From assembly GCA_038206985.1 (NCBI GenBank), contig JBBRAH010000005.1, positions 1 through 64,000 of the forward strand: a DNA stretch of 64,000 nucleotides, read 5' to 3'. A program made the translations under genes and the position numbers. This stretch comes from CAXMST01 sp038206985. GTDB taxonomy: Bacteria > Actinomycetota > Thermoleophilia > Solirubrobacterales > 70-9. The notes under the pieces are model-generated. The model ran no database searches and was not told where the DNA came from. It was given only the letters and a program-made list of their open reading frames with translations. Positions 32,433 through 41,323 of this stretch are shown here, one piece after another. How positions within the stretch are numbered: position 1 is the first letter of the stretch; every line of letters starts with the position of its first letter.

Positions 32433-32837
32433 CTAGGGCTGAGCGGGGATGGCCGAGGGCCTCTCGCCGTCCCGGTCCTCGAGCTCGGCGCGACGGCGCT
32501 GCCCGGCCGGAATCCCGAAGTGCTCGCAGAGCGCGGCCTCAGCCCGGGGGTCGAGGCCACGGGCCGGGTCCAACTCGGATGCCGAGCGAATCAGATCCCG
32601 GGGGAACGGCGTCCACACGTGTCCGACGCCTGCAGCGGCGAACTCGAAGGGCACTGCCGTACGCCGCCCGAGCCGCCCCAGCCGCACGATCAGCCAGACC
32701 GGGTCGCCGGTCATCGAGTCCACGAGGACTCCCTCCACGCGACCCGCGTTGGTGCCCGCCACGTCGTCGAGCTTGTCTCCGACCCAGCCCAGAGCCTCGT
32801 CGAGCGCATGCGGGTAACTTGCCGCCCGCTCAGCCAT
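32433..32837 (-). CDS. PRC-barrel domain protein coupled to meaB
   Basis: A 134-residue protein, third member of the PRC-barrel set in this window: LGWVGDKLDDVAGTNAGRVEGV, VDSMTGDPVWLIVRLGRLG, RTAVPFEFAA and VGHVWTPFPRDLIRSA. Its start codon overlaps the meaB coding end by 8 bp, so it is translated from the meaB transcript. Why a PRC-barrel protein would be coupled to a mutase chaperone is not clear. Confidence 0.75.
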   Translation of the reverse strand: MAERAASYPHALDEALGWVGDKLDDVAGTNAGRVEGVLVDSMTGDPVWLIVRLGRLGRRTAVPFEFAAAGVGHVWTPFPRDLIRSASELDPARGLDPRAEAALCEHFGIPAGQRRRAELEDRDGERPSAIPAQP

Positions 32838-33780
32838 CGAGCTCGCCCTCCAGCAGCTTGCGGGCCGCGTTAGCCGGATCGAGCTCGCGCCGGACGACCC
32901 GGTCGAGGAGGTCGGCTACGCGCGTGTCCTTCTCGGCCCGTACTTCGAGCTCGCGCCTGAGGCGCGAGGCGGCCAGGCCAAGCACCTCGTTGCGCAGGTT
33001 GCGGGCCCGGCGCTCTTCGAGCGTGCCCTCGGCCTCGATGAACTCCCGGTGCTCGGAGATCTTCTCGAGTAGCTCCGCGACACCGATGCCCTTGGCCGCC
33101 TCGGTCTTCAGGATCGGGACCTTCCAGCCCTGCTGGGGTCCAAGCGAGAGAGCCGTGCGCACCTCGCGGACCATCGTGTCGGTGAGCGGGTGGTCGGCCT
33201 TGTTGACGACGATCACGTCGGGGATCTCCATCACGCCTGCCTTGAGCGCCTGGATCGAGTCTCCGGAGCCGGGCATGAGGGCGAGCACCACAGTGTCGGC
33301 GTGGTCGATGATGTCGATCTCGGCCTGGCCCACTCCGACGGTCTCGAGCAGGACGTCGTCCTTGCCGGCCGCATCCATCAGGAGGACCGCCTGCAGCGCC
33401 GCCTCGGCGAGGCCGCCAAGCGCTCCGCGCGAAGCCATCGAGCGGATGAAGACCTCGGGATCGAGGAAGTGCTCGGAGAGGCGGATCCGATCGCCCAGCA
33501 GCGCGCCGCGCGTGAACGGGCTCGACGGATCGATCGAGAGAACCCCGACCTTGCGGTCCGCCGCGCGCAGCTCCTTGGTCAACGCACCGATCAGCGTGCT
33601 CTTGCCGACGCCGGGAGGACCGGTGAGCCCGATGATCCGGGCGCCGCCGGTGCGGGGAAAGACCTCGCCGACGAGATCGGAGCCGGCCGGATCGCCGTTC
33701 TCGACCAGGGTGATCGCCCGCGCGAGGGCCCTCTTGTCGCCCTCGATCAGGCGCTCGGCAAGTTCGGTGGTGATGCTCAC
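32830..33780 (-). CDS. meaB: MeaB/ArgK-type G3E GTPase, B12-mutase chaperone
   Basis: A 316-residue GTPase. The P-loop GPPGVGKST is at residues 54-62; the base-specifying NKAD is near 193; LETVGVGQAEIDI and LMPGSGDSIQALK are diagnostic for MeaB/MMAA. The protein loads adenosylcobalamin into, and protects, B12 acyl-CoA mutases (known). Its client here is probably the isobutyryl-CoA-type mutase at 7680-10354, 23 kb away. The GTG at 33780 starts the conserved N-terminus SITTELAERLIEGDKRAL. The PRC-barrel gene follows with overlap. Confidence 0.92.
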   Translation of the reverse strand: MSITTELAERLIEGDKRALARAITLVENGDPAGSDLVGEVFPRTGGARIIGLTGPPGVGKSTLIGALTKELRAADRKVGVLSIDPSSPFTRGALLGDRIRLSEHFLDPEVFIRSMASRGALGGLAEAALQAVLLMDAAGKDDVLLETVGVGQAEIDIIDHADTVVLALMPGSGDSIQALKAGVMEIPDVIVVNKADHPLTDTMVREVRTALSLGPQQGWKVPILKTEAAKGIGVAELLEKISEHREFIEAEGTLEERRARNLRNEVLGLAASRLRRELEVRAEKDTRVADLLDRVVRRELDPANAARKLLEGELDG

Positions 33781-33883
33781 GGGCGGGAGATGATGGCAGG
33801 GGTGGATGCGGATCGTGCAACCGGTGGGCGGGCCGCCCTCGGGGGAGGCCCCAAGGCGCCGGAGCGAGCTTAGAATCACGGTC

Positions 33884-34627
33884 ATGGACGCGTCCACGGT
33901 GACCACGAGCACCCGCCCCGAGCAGGGGGCGACACCGCCTGCCGAGGCCGCGCCGCAGCCGCTCGCGAGAAGGCGGGGTCCGCTCGCCGCCCTGCGCTTT
34001 GCCGCCCGCAACGGGATGCTGAACGCCAAGTACGCGGGCCTCACTCTGCGCTTCATGCGAGTACGGCTCTTCAGCCTCGCCGGCCGCCGGATGCGAACCG
34101 ACGGCATGCTCTTCCTGGGCCCCGGGCTGCAACTGCAGATCGGCCGCGGAGCCGAGGTCCGTTTCGGCCGCTTCGTCTGGATCGGCCACGGCAGCAAGAT
34201 CCGCTGTCACGAGGGTGCCGTCGAGATCGGTGCCAAGACCGTGCTCGGCCAGGAGTGCACGATCTCCGCCTACCAGCGGGTGCAGATCGGGGAGCAATGC
34301 GTGATCGCCGACCGGGCGATGTTCATCGACTTCGATCACAGCGTCATGGAGGTCGATACCCCGATCCGCAAGCAGGGGATCTACAAGCGCGACGTGGTCG
34401 TCGGCAGCAACGTCTGGGTCGGCTACAACGCGCAGATCCTGCGTGGGGTCACCGTCGGGGACAACGCGATCATCGGCGCCAACTCGGTCGTCACCCGCGA
34501 CATCCCGGCGAACGCGGTAGCGGCCGGCTCACCGGCTCGCGTGGTGCGCATGCGCGAGACCCCGCAACGGCTGCGCTGGAGCAGGCCGGTCGAACCAGAC
34601 GGCTACGGGCCCTCGGGCCCGCGCTGA
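33884..34627 (+). CDS. Left-handed beta-helix (hexapeptide) acyltransferase
   Basis: A 247-residue acyltransferase. Hexapeptide repeats run through about residues 105-215 (GAEVRFGRFVWIGHGSKI, VEIGAKTVLGQECTI, VVVGSNVWVGYNAQILRG, TVGDNAIIGANSVVTRDIP), ending AGSPARVVR, which is typical of the WcaF/maltose-acetyltransferase group. It would transfer an acetyl or other acyl group to a sugar. Beside the GH57-GT4 genes it resembles the mycobacterial methylglucose-polysaccharide locus acyltransferase. TAGAAT 7 nt before the ATG with no Shine-Dalgarno points to a leaderless mRNA. Confidence 0.85.
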   Translation: MDASTVTTSTRPEQGATPPAEAAPQPLARRRGPLAALRFAARNGMLNAKYAGLTLRFMRVRLFSLAGRRMRTDGMLFLGPGLQLQIGRGAEVRFGRFVWIGHGSKIRCHEGAVEIGAKTVLGQECTISAYQRVQIGEQCVIADRAMFIDFDHSVMEVDTPIRKQGIYKRDVVVGSNVWVGYNAQILRGVTVGDNAIIGANSVVTRDIPANAVAAGSPARVVRMRETPQRLRWSRPVEPDGYGPSGPR

Positions 34628-34652
34628 GCCGCCCCCGACTCCTTCGCGCAAC

Positions 34653-35849
34653 TCAGACCGCGGCACGGTCGCTCAGCAGCGACTCGTAGACGTCGGCGGT
34701 GCGTGCCGCCACGTCGAGCCAGTCGAAGCCGCGCAGATGCTGGCGCGCCTCGCTGACCAGTTCAGCTCGCAGCACCTCGTCGGTGAGCACCCGCCGGGCA
34801 CCCTCGGCAAGTGCCTCCGGGTCCCGCGAGCGAAACCGCAGGCCGACCTGCCTGCCATCGGGAACGACCTCGCGCAAGCCGCCGGTGTCGGCCACGATGC
34901 AGGGACAGTCCGAGGCCATCGCCTCGAGCGCGACCAGCCCGAAGGGCTCATACAGCGAGGGGACCACGCAGACGTCGGCGATCCGGTAGAGCGAGTGCAG
35001 CACGTCGTCGCCGATCCAGCCCAGGAATGTCCCGTGTTCCATCAGTCCCAGCTCATCCGCCTGGCGCCGCAGCTCCTCCTCGTGCGTTCCCGAGCCGGCA
35101 ACCAGAAAGCGTGTGCCGGGGACCCGCTCGATCAGGGAGGGCATCGCCTCGAGCGCGAACTGGAAGCCCTTCTCATAGACGAGGCGGCCGATCAGGAGCA
35201 CGAGCTTCTCGCTCGGTTCGGCGAACTCAGACCGCAGCCGGCGCAACTCCACGGCGTCGGGCATCGGCAGATCCCCCGGATCGATCCCGTTGGGAATCAC
35301 GCTCACGCGCTTCTCGGGGACGTCGAAGATGTCGGAGATCTGCTCGCGCATGTAGTAGGAGCAGGCGATCACGCGGTCGGCGCGGTTGCTGATCCACCTC
35401 TCGACCCCGTGGATGTAGGACTGCGGGTGCTTGTCCACCCAGCCCTGATGGCGCCCGTGCTCGGTGGCGTGGATCGTCGTCACCAGCGGCGCCGAGAAGC
35501 GCCGCGCGAGATGGTCGCAGGCGCCGGCGACGAGCCAGTCGTGGCCGTGGACGACATCGAAGTCGAAGCGGTCGCCCAGCTCCACACCCGCGGCAAGCAT
35601 GTCCGAGTTCATGCGCTCCACCCAGGCGACGAACTCGCCCAGATCACGCGGGCGCGTCGGCTCGAGGACCCGGTGGATGTGGACACCCCCGGCGTGCTCG
35701 TCCTGCGGCGACTCCTCCCCGCCCCGGGTCAGGACGTGGATCTCGTGGCCGTGCTCGACCAGCGCCTCCGAGAGCTTGCGGACATGCCGGGCCAGGCCAC
35801 CCTCGATGAGTGGCGGGTACTCCCAGGAGAGGATCAGGATGCGGCTCAT
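34653..35849 (-). CDS. GT4 family glycosyltransferase, glycogen-synthase-like
   Basis: A 398-residue GT-B enzyme. The N-terminal MSRILILSWEYPPLIEGGLARHV (start and GG loop) is typical of GT4 alpha-glucan synthases; the C-terminal nucleotide-sugar site has SLYEPFGLVALEAMA with the catalytic EPFG/E pair. It probably extends an alpha-1,4-glucan from ADP- or UDP-glucose. The closest functional analogue by context is mycobacterial Rv3032 of methylglucose lipopolysaccharide synthesis. It lies 7 bp after the GH57 gene and is convergent with the acyltransferase. Confidence 0.88.
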   Translation of the reverse strand: MSRILILSWEYPPLIEGGLARHVRKLSEALVEHGHEIHVLTRGGEESPQDEHAGGVHIHRVLEPTRPRDLGEFVAWVERMNSDMLAAGVELGDRFDFDVVHGHDWLVAGACDHLARRFSAPLVTTIHATEHGRHQGWVDKHPQSYIHGVERWISNRADRVIACSYYMREQISDIFDVPEKRVSVIPNGIDPGDLPMPDAVELRRLRSEFAEPSEKLVLLIGRLVYEKGFQFALEAMPSLIERVPGTRFLVAGSGTHEEELRRQADELGLMEHGTFLGWIGDDVLHSLYRIADVCVVPSLYEPFGLVALEAMASDCPCIVADTGGLREVVPDGRQVGLRFRSRDPEALAEGARRVLTDEVLRAELVSEARQHLRGFDWLDVAARTADVYESLLSDRAAV

Positions 35850-35856
35850 ATCCGGT

Positions 35857-37320
35857 TCAAGGCTCAAGCAGGGGGGCGAGAGAGAGATCGGGCGCGAGGT
35901 CGCGCATCTCCGGCTCTGCGAGTTGCGGAGAGTTTATGGCCTCGAACAGCTCCCGGGAGTGATCCAGGGTCCGCAGCCAGGGGTAATCCCCGGCCTGGCG
36001 GCGATAGTCGAGGAACGCCCAGTCGCTCGCCTGCACCGCGAGGAGCTCCCGCGCCGCCCGGGCGAGCGCGTTCCCGCTCAGCCGTCCGCTGTCCAGTTCG
36101 CGCATCAAACGGAGCTCCAGCCGCCGCGCCCCCCAGGCGAGATCGGCGACCGGGGGCGAGTCCCAGGTGCGCAGATCCTTGCTCTCGCCCCAGCTCGAGC
36201 GGGCCAGCGGCCGATCCTCTGCCGGGTGGGCAACCATCGCCTCGGAGAGCTGCACCGCCCGCACGCCGTGACGGGGCAGCTCGGCGAGCACCGCCGCCAG
36301 CCAGACCGGCCCCTCCCACCACCAGTGGCCCAGCAGCTCGGTGTCGATGGCGAAGGTGATCAGGCCGCGTGAGCGCACTGCCTCGGCGTGGGCTCGAAGC
36401 CGCGCCGCAACCGAGGCCGCGAACTCGCTCGCGTGGCGCGCCGCACGGCGGGCGGCGGCGTCGGGGTCATACGGCGCACCGCCGATCGACCAGGGCCGCG
36501 TCCCGCGCAGCGACTTGCGGTGAAAGTCGGCGTACAGCGGATCGGATGGGTACCCCTGCAGCGACCAGAGCCACTGGACCGCATCCCAGTCGATCGGGAA
36601 GGCCAGCAGCCCGCGACTACGGATCGGCGTCAGGGCGGCATCCGCGCCCTCATGCCCCGATTGATCGGTGCAAAAGTACTCGACCCCGCCCTCTGCGAGG
36701 AGGTGCTCGATACCCGGTGCGTAGGCGCACTCGGGCAGCCAGAAGCCACGCGAGCGGCCGAAGCGGCGCCGGTGCGAGCGCAGGCCGGTCTCGATCTGCA
36801 TGCGCCGTGCGCCGCGGGTCGCGATCAGCGGCAGGATCGCGTGCGTCGCGCTCGAGGCCACGAGTTCGACGCGCCCCTCGGCGCCGGCGTCGGCGAACGC
36901 ACCGAGCACGTCACCCCCGAGGCGCTCCAACTCGGCGACCGCTGCCCCGTAGCGAGTTGCTTCGCGGGCGCAAGCGTTGCGCAGCTCCGCGGATTCCATC
37001 TGGCCGGCGTCGAGCTCGGCGGAGTGCAGCCGGTACAGGCGCGCAAACTCGAGTAGACGCTCGCGGGCCCCGGGCGACTCGAGCTGGTCCGCGAGGACCG
37101 GAGTCACCGTCACCGTCACGCCCTCGGCGACCGCCAGGACCGGCAGATAGGAGCGGATCACCGCGTCGAACAGCCACTCCTCGCCGAAGGGGTAGCTGCC
37201 GAAGCCCTCGACGTAGGGCATGTGGCTGTGCAGGACTATCGCTATGTCGCCTACGTGGGGGTGGTCGCCTTCGGGCTGTTCACGATCGGCCACGGGGCCT
37301 GTCGCGGCAGTCACCCCCAC
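35857..37320 (-). CDS. GH57 alpha-1,4-glucan branching enzyme
   Basis: About 487 residues. The GH57 core is clear: HSHMPYVEGFG at the N-terminus, the catalytic nucleophile Glu in GFWLPECAYAPG, and the acid Asp in FAIDTELLGHWWWEGP, with the DUF1957-type C-terminus. It creates alpha-1,6 branches in glucans. The start is uncertain: GTG at 37320 was chosen (a TTG at 37380 would overlap the methyltransferase; a GTG at 37293 is also possible), and all precede the conserved core. The order methyltransferase-GH57-GT4 is that of Rv3030-Rv3031-Rv3032. Confidence 0.88.
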   Translation of the reverse strand: MGVTAATGPVADREQPEGDHPHVGDIAIVLHSHMPYVEGFGSYPFGEEWLFDAVIRSYLPVLAVAEGVTVTVTPVLADQLESPGARERLLEFARLYRLHSAELDAGQMESAELRNACAREATRYGAAVAELERLGGDVLGAFADAGAEGRVELVASSATHAILPLIATRGARRMQIETGLRSHRRRFGRSRGFWLPECAYAPGIEHLLAEGGVEYFCTDQSGHEGADAALTPIRSRGLLAFPIDWDAVQWLWSLQGYPSDPLYADFHRKSLRGTRPWSIGGAPYDPDAAARRAARHASEFAASVAARLRAHAEAVRSRGLITFAIDTELLGHWWWEGPVWLAAVLAELPRHGVRAVQLSEAMVAHPAEDRPLARSSWGESKDLRTWDSPPVADLAWGARRLELRLMRELDSGRLSGNALARAARELLAVQASDWAFLDYRRQAGDYPWLRTLDHSRELFEAINSPQLAEPEMRDLAPDLSLAPLLEP

Positions 37321-37339
37321 GGTGCTCGGCTTCGCCGCC

Positions 37340-38119
37340 TCAGACGCGGCATATGGCCAGGAAGTCGAGGGCCTTGTCAAGCTCGCGTTCTTCCAGGGTG
37401 AAATCTGCGGCGCTGATCGCGGGGGTGAAGCGGTCGTAGAAGGGGCCGGTCAGGTGCAGGGCCTTGTGGATCCGGTCCCAGCCCAGGTTCAGCACCCACT
37501 GGTGGACCCGCAGCTTGCCCGCGTGCTGGAGGCCGAGCAGACGGACCTCGCTGAAATGCGGCTCGAGCAACTCGCGGAACTCCTCGTGCGTGTACTCGCG
37601 CAGATGCCAGGGGTTGTCCGACTTCTCGGCTCCCTCCGGCGCGAGGGTCAGCCGGTTGGGAGTGGAGATGTAGGCGAGCGGGGCCGCGGCGACGACCGCG
37701 TCGAGCAGGGCCGGGGGGTCCTCGATGTGCTCGATCGTCTGCAGGAAGCTGATCGCGTCGCGAGGGCCGACGACGTTCTCGACCAGATCGCGCTCGAAGC
37801 GCAGGTTCTCGCGCCGGTAGCGGGCGGCCGCATGGGCGTGGGCCTCGGGGTTCGCGTCAACCCCGATCACATCGGCGGCATGCTCGGCGAGGACGTCGGC
37901 GCCGTAGCCCTCGCCGCAGGCCAGATCGGTCACCCGCAGCCCGCCGACGCGTTCGGCGATCCATTCGTAGACGGCCAGGTGGCGGCGGTACCAGTAGTTC
38001 TCCTCCGGGACATCGGGCAGCGTGCGCTCGCCGGTCAACTCGAGCGGCGGCACGTCCTCGGGCTGATCGCGCTGGACGAAGCTCGGGGTCGTCTGGGAAG
38101 TGTCTGAAGGGCCGTTCAC
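37340..38119 (-). CDS. SAM-dependent methyltransferase, MeT1-like
   Basis: A class I methyltransferase of about 259 residues. SAM-binding motif I is VTDLACGEGYGAD, followed by VIGVDANPEAHAHA; SFLQTIEHIEDP and the acid/aromatic C-terminal region are consistent with small-molecule or sugar methylation. The N-terminal TGERTLPDVPEENYWYRRH is like the mycobacterial Rv3030 sugar 1-O-methyltransferase (recalled, not searched). It heads the GH57-GT4 operon. The GTG at 38119 is given as start; GTG at 38149 would add 10 residues. Divergent from the gene at 38193. Confidence 0.8.
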   Translation of the reverse strand: MNGPSDTSQTTPSFVQRDQPEDVPPLELTGERTLPDVPEENYWYRRHLAVYEWIAERVGGLRVTDLACGEGYGADVLAEHAADVIGVDANPEAHAHAAARYRRENLRFERDLVENVVGPRDAISFLQTIEHIEDPPALLDAVVAAAPLAYISTPNRLTLAPEGAEKSDNPWHLREYTHEEFRELLEPHFSEVRLLGLQHAGKLRVHQWVLNLGWDRIHKALHLTGPFYDRFTPAISAADFTLEERELDKALDFLAICRV

Positions 38120-38192
38120 CGGCGGGGACGCTAGTACACCGGCGCTCACTCACCGGACGCCGCAACGCCGCTCACGCACTACAGTTCCGCGA

Positions 38193-39119
38193 ATGCCCGC
38201 GGCACCCGACGCAACTGCGGACCACATCAAGGACGTCAACACCCGCTACCACGACGTGGCCGCGGAGACTTACGACGCCAAGTGGGGAATCGACTTCGGC
38301 CCGACCGGTATCGATCAGGTCCGCGCCAAGCTGCGCAAAGCGCTCGACGGGACCGAGCCCGAGTTCGGCGATGCGCTCGAGATCGGCTCGGGCACCGGCT
38401 ACTTCTCGCTCAACCTGCTCACCTCGGGCGCCATCGCGAGCGCCACCTGCACGGACATCTCCCCGGGGATGCTGAGCGCCCTGCAGCTCAACGCCGCCCA
38501 GCTCGGGGTCACTGTCGAGACGGTGCGCACCGAGGCCGAGTCGCTGCCGTTCGCCGACGAGAGCTTCGACCTGGTGTTCGGCCACGCGGTTCTGCATCAC
38601 ATCCCGGACCTCGACCGGGCCGCCTCCGAGTTTCTCCGGGTGCTGCGACCCGGCGGCGCGGTCGCCTTCTGCGGGGAACCCTCGGCCTACGGCGACCGGC
38701 TGGCCGCATTCCCCAAGCGTGTCGGCGGCCTGGCGGCACCCCTGTGGCGGAGGCTGGTGCGAGCCCGCGAGACGAACGGCGGGTTCGGCGAGACACCCGA
38801 GGAGACCGCCGGGCACATGCTCGAGAGCGAGGTGGACGTGCACGCCTTCGACCCCGGCGAGCTCGGCGCCTTCTTCGAGCGCAACGGATTCGAGGGGGTT
38901 TACCTGCGCGGCGAGGAACTGCTCGCCAACGTCTACGGTTGGGGCCTGCGCTCTGTCGAGGCGACCGCCGTGCCTGAGGACGTGCCGATGCGCTGGCGCC
39001 AGTTCGCCTTCCGCAGCTACCTCGCCCTGCAGAAGCTCGACACCTCCCTGCTCGAGCCCCACCTCCCCCCCGCGCTCTTCTACAACCTCGTGCTCTCAGC
39101 CCGCAAGCCGCGGAACTGA
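38193..39119 (+). CDS. SAM-dependent methyltransferase
   Basis: A 308-residue class I methyltransferase: motif I LEIGSGTGYFSLNLL, CTDISPGMLSAL, then SFDLVFGHAVLHHIPD and LRVLRPGGAVAFCGEP (UbiE/COQ5-like layout). The C-terminal 120 residues are helical and less conserved. The substrate is unknown; proximity to the MeT1-like gene could make it a second sugar methyltransferase, but the fold equally suits lipids or quinones. TACAGT 7 nt before the ATG and no Shine-Dalgarno suggest a leaderless transcript. Confidence 0.85.
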   Translation: MPAAPDATADHIKDVNTRYHDVAAETYDAKWGIDFGPTGIDQVRAKLRKALDGTEPEFGDALEIGSGTGYFSLNLLTSGAIASATCTDISPGMLSALQLNAAQLGVTVETVRTEAESLPFADESFDLVFGHAVLHHIPDLDRAASEFLRVLRPGGAVAFCGEPSAYGDRLAAFPKRVGGLAAPLWRRLVRARETNGGFGETPEETAGHMLESEVDVHAFDPGELGAFFERNGFEGVYLRGEELLANVYGWGLRSVEATAVPEDVPMRWRQFAFRSYLALQKLDTSLLEPHLPPALFYNLVLSARKPRN

Positions 39120-39126
39120 GCCCGCG

Positions 39127-39546
39127 ATGGAGCAGCGCCTCAGCCTCATCACCCTCGGAGTCGCCGATCTGGAGCGCTCCCGCCGCTTCTACGAGGCGCT
39201 CGGCTGGAGGAGCGACACCGATCCCGGCCTCGGCGTCTTCTTCTTCCAGGCGGGTGGCATCGTCATCGCAATCTGGTCCCGCGAGGAGCTCGCCGCCGAC
39301 AGCTGCGTGAGCGACTCCGGCGGCTGGGGCGGCGTGACCCTCGCCCACAACCTGCACTCCGGAACCCAGGTCGACGAGCTGATCGAGGAGGCCCGGGCCG
39401 CCGGCGCCAAGATCGGCCGCGAGCCGGCAGTGACCGAGTGGGGTGGCTACAGCGGCGTCTTCATCGACCCCGACGGGCACCCCTGGGAGATCGCCTACAA
39501 CCCCCATTGGGGGCTCACAGCGGAGGGTGACGTCAGCCTCGACTGA
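39127..39546 (+). CDS. VOC-superfamily (glyoxalase-like) protein
   Basis: A 139-residue VOC domain: LSLITLGVADLERSRRFYEAL at the N-terminus, then VFFFQAGGIVIAIW and GYSGVFIDPDGHPWEIAYNP at the C-terminus, with the metal-ligand-like Glu in the last strand. It resembles uncharacterised bleomycin-resistance/glyoxalase family members. It starts 7 bp after the methyltransferase and is probably co-transcribed. The substrate is unknown. Confidence 0.85.
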   Translation: MEQRLSLITLGVADLERSRRFYEALGWRSDTDPGLGVFFFQAGGIVIAIWSREELAADSCVSDSGGWGGVTLAHNLHSGTQVDELIEEARAAGAKIGREPAVTEWGGYSGVFIDPDGHPWEIAYNPHWGLTAEGDVSLD

Positions 39547-39953
39547 GGCGGGCTGGCCGCCACGCGGCGCCACGACAGCAGATCCCAGTTACCGGATTGC
39601 TACATGGCGGTTCCGCGGAGCCACCCCGCCGTCGAGCTCGAGCGCGACCTCGCGCTCCGGCCTCGAGGCACTGACCAGGGCAAGGCCTCTCGGGGCCCCA
39701 TCAGGTGCGCGGGCGAGTGGAAGCGGAACCCCCAGAAGAAGCGGGAATGGCTCTGGCAGTAGCCGTAGCCGACACGACGGGCAGGATCGGCAGGACGCAC
39801 GGGGAGAGCGCTGTCCCGGCGCCGGCCAGCGACGAGTGAAGAGGACCAGCAGCAGCAGGAAGCGGTGCTTTCCCGGGGCGATTAACAGGCGCCAAACAGC
39901 GGGTTTCCAACTGCTGCCGCGGCGGGGCGTCAAAGACGCGAGAATCCACGCTG
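39547..39953 (-). pseudogene. Intergenic region with a possible CcdA/DsbD remnant
   Basis: About 407 bases with no intact gene. On the minus strand near 39770-39829 a frame reads LAGAGTALSPCVLPILPVVS, very like the first membrane helix of CcdA/DsbD electron transporters (the CVLP motif), but the flanking sequence is not membrane-like and the frame soon degenerates. It may be the remnant of a lost cytochrome c/thiol transport gene, or chance. No terminator with a T-tract is visible. Confidence 0.25.
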
Positions 39954-41315
39954 ATGAGCAGTCAAGCGGATGTCGTCGTGGTCGGAGCCGGGCTGGCCGG
40001 GCTGGTTACGGCGCGCCGGCTCGAGCGAGCCGGCCTCTCCGTGATCGTGCTCGAGGCTCGCGAGCGCGTCGGCGGCCGCACGCTCGCCGCTCCGATCGGC
40101 GGCGGCGAGGTCGTGGAGATCGGCGGGCAATGGGTCGGGCCGGGCCAGGATCGGATCGCGACCTTGATCGCCGAGCTCGGCCTGGAGACGTTCCCGACCT
40201 GGGATCGCGGGCGCAGCGTGCTCGAGCTGGATGGACGGCGAAAGACTTACTCGGGGACCATCCCCCGCCTCGGCCCCCTGGTTCTCCTCGACATCGCCCT
40301 CGCCCGCCACCGCCTGCAGAAACTTGCGAGCCGCGTGGACACAAGCGCGCCCTGGCTGAGCCCCGATGCGGCCGAGCTCGACGCAATCTCCTTCGGGGAC
40401 TGGCTCGCCGGGGGAATGCGGACCGAGCCGGCCCGGCAGATGCTGCGGATCGCCTGTCGCACGGTCTGGGGCGCCGAGCCCGATGACTTCTCCCTGCTGC
40501 ACGCGCTGTTCTACATCGCTTCAGCGGGAGGACTCGACCCCTTGCTCGATGTCGAGGGCGGCGCCCAGGAGCTGCGCATCGTCGGCGGCTCGCAGCTGAT
40601 CGCGGAGCGGATGGCGGAGGAGCTGCGCGAGGGGCCGCGGCTCGGCGCGCCGGTAGAGGCGATCCGGACTGGTGCCTCCGGAGACGCCGAGGTCACCCTC
40701 GCCGGCGGCGACTCGATCCGGGCCCGTCGCGTCGTTGTCGCCGTGCCGACGCCCCTGCGTGGCGAGATCGACTTCGATCCCCCGCTTGGGGCCGCCCACC
40801 ATGCCGTCCCCTCCGCGGCAGTCTTCGGAAGCCTGATCAAGTGCGTGGCGGTCTTCGACGAGCCCTTCTGGCGCGACGAAGGTTTCAGCGGCGAGGCGCT
40901 GAGCGACCTCGGGCCGGCGACGCTGACCTTCGACAACTCGCCCCCCGGAGGCAGGCCCGGCGTCCTGCTCGGTTTCGTCGGCGGCAACGACGCGCGGGCC
41001 CTGGCCGAGTATCCGGCGGCCGAGCGCCGCAAGCAGGTGCTTGCCGGTTTCGCGCGGATCTTCGGCGAGCGGGCGAGCCGGCCCGACGACTACATCGAGC
41101 AGGACTGGAGCGCGGAGCGCTGGAGCGCCGGCGGTCCGACGTTCGTGCTGCCGCCGGGTGGCTGGAGCGCCGCGGGGCCCGGACTCCGGGAGCCGGTGGG
41201 ACCGGTGCACTGGGCCGGCAGCGAGACCGCCGAGCGCTGGGCGGGCTTCATGGATGGCGCGGTGCGCTCGGGTGAGCGCGTGGCGGACGAGATCAGCTCC
41301 GCGCTCGGCTGCTGA
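39954..41315 (+). CDS. Flavin-containing amine oxidase
   Basis: A 453-residue FAD-dependent oxidase of the monoamine oxidase superfamily. The dinucleotide-binding motif VVVGAGLAGLVTA lies at residues 8-20, followed by VLEARERVGGRTL and, at the C-terminus, PVGPVHWAGSETAERWAGFMDGA, where FAD contacts are made. It oxidises an amine or possibly a carotenoid/porphyrin-like substrate; the substrate cannot be told. No Shine-Dalgarno is evident. Convergent with the adenylate cyclase at 41324. Confidence 0.88.
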   Translation: MSSQADVVVVGAGLAGLVTARRLERAGLSVIVLEARERVGGRTLAAPIGGGEVVEIGGQWVGPGQDRIATLIAELGLETFPTWDRGRSVLELDGRRKTYSGTIPRLGPLVLLDIALARHRLQKLASRVDTSAPWLSPDAAELDAISFGDWLAGGMRTEPARQMLRIACRTVWGAEPDDFSLLHALFYIASAGGLDPLLDVEGGAQELRIVGGSQLIAERMAEELREGPRLGAPVEAIRTGASGDAEVTLAGGDSIRARRVVVAVPTPLRGEIDFDPPLGAAHHAVPSAAVFGSLIKCVAVFDEPFWRDEGFSGEALSDLGPATLTFDNSPPGGRPGVLLGFVGGNDARALAEYPAAERRKQVLAGFARIFGERASRPDDYIEQDWSAERWSAGGPTFVLPPGGWSAAGPGLREPVGPVHWAGSETAERWAGFMDGAVRSGERVADEISSALGC

Positions 41316-41323
41316 GGCAGGGA

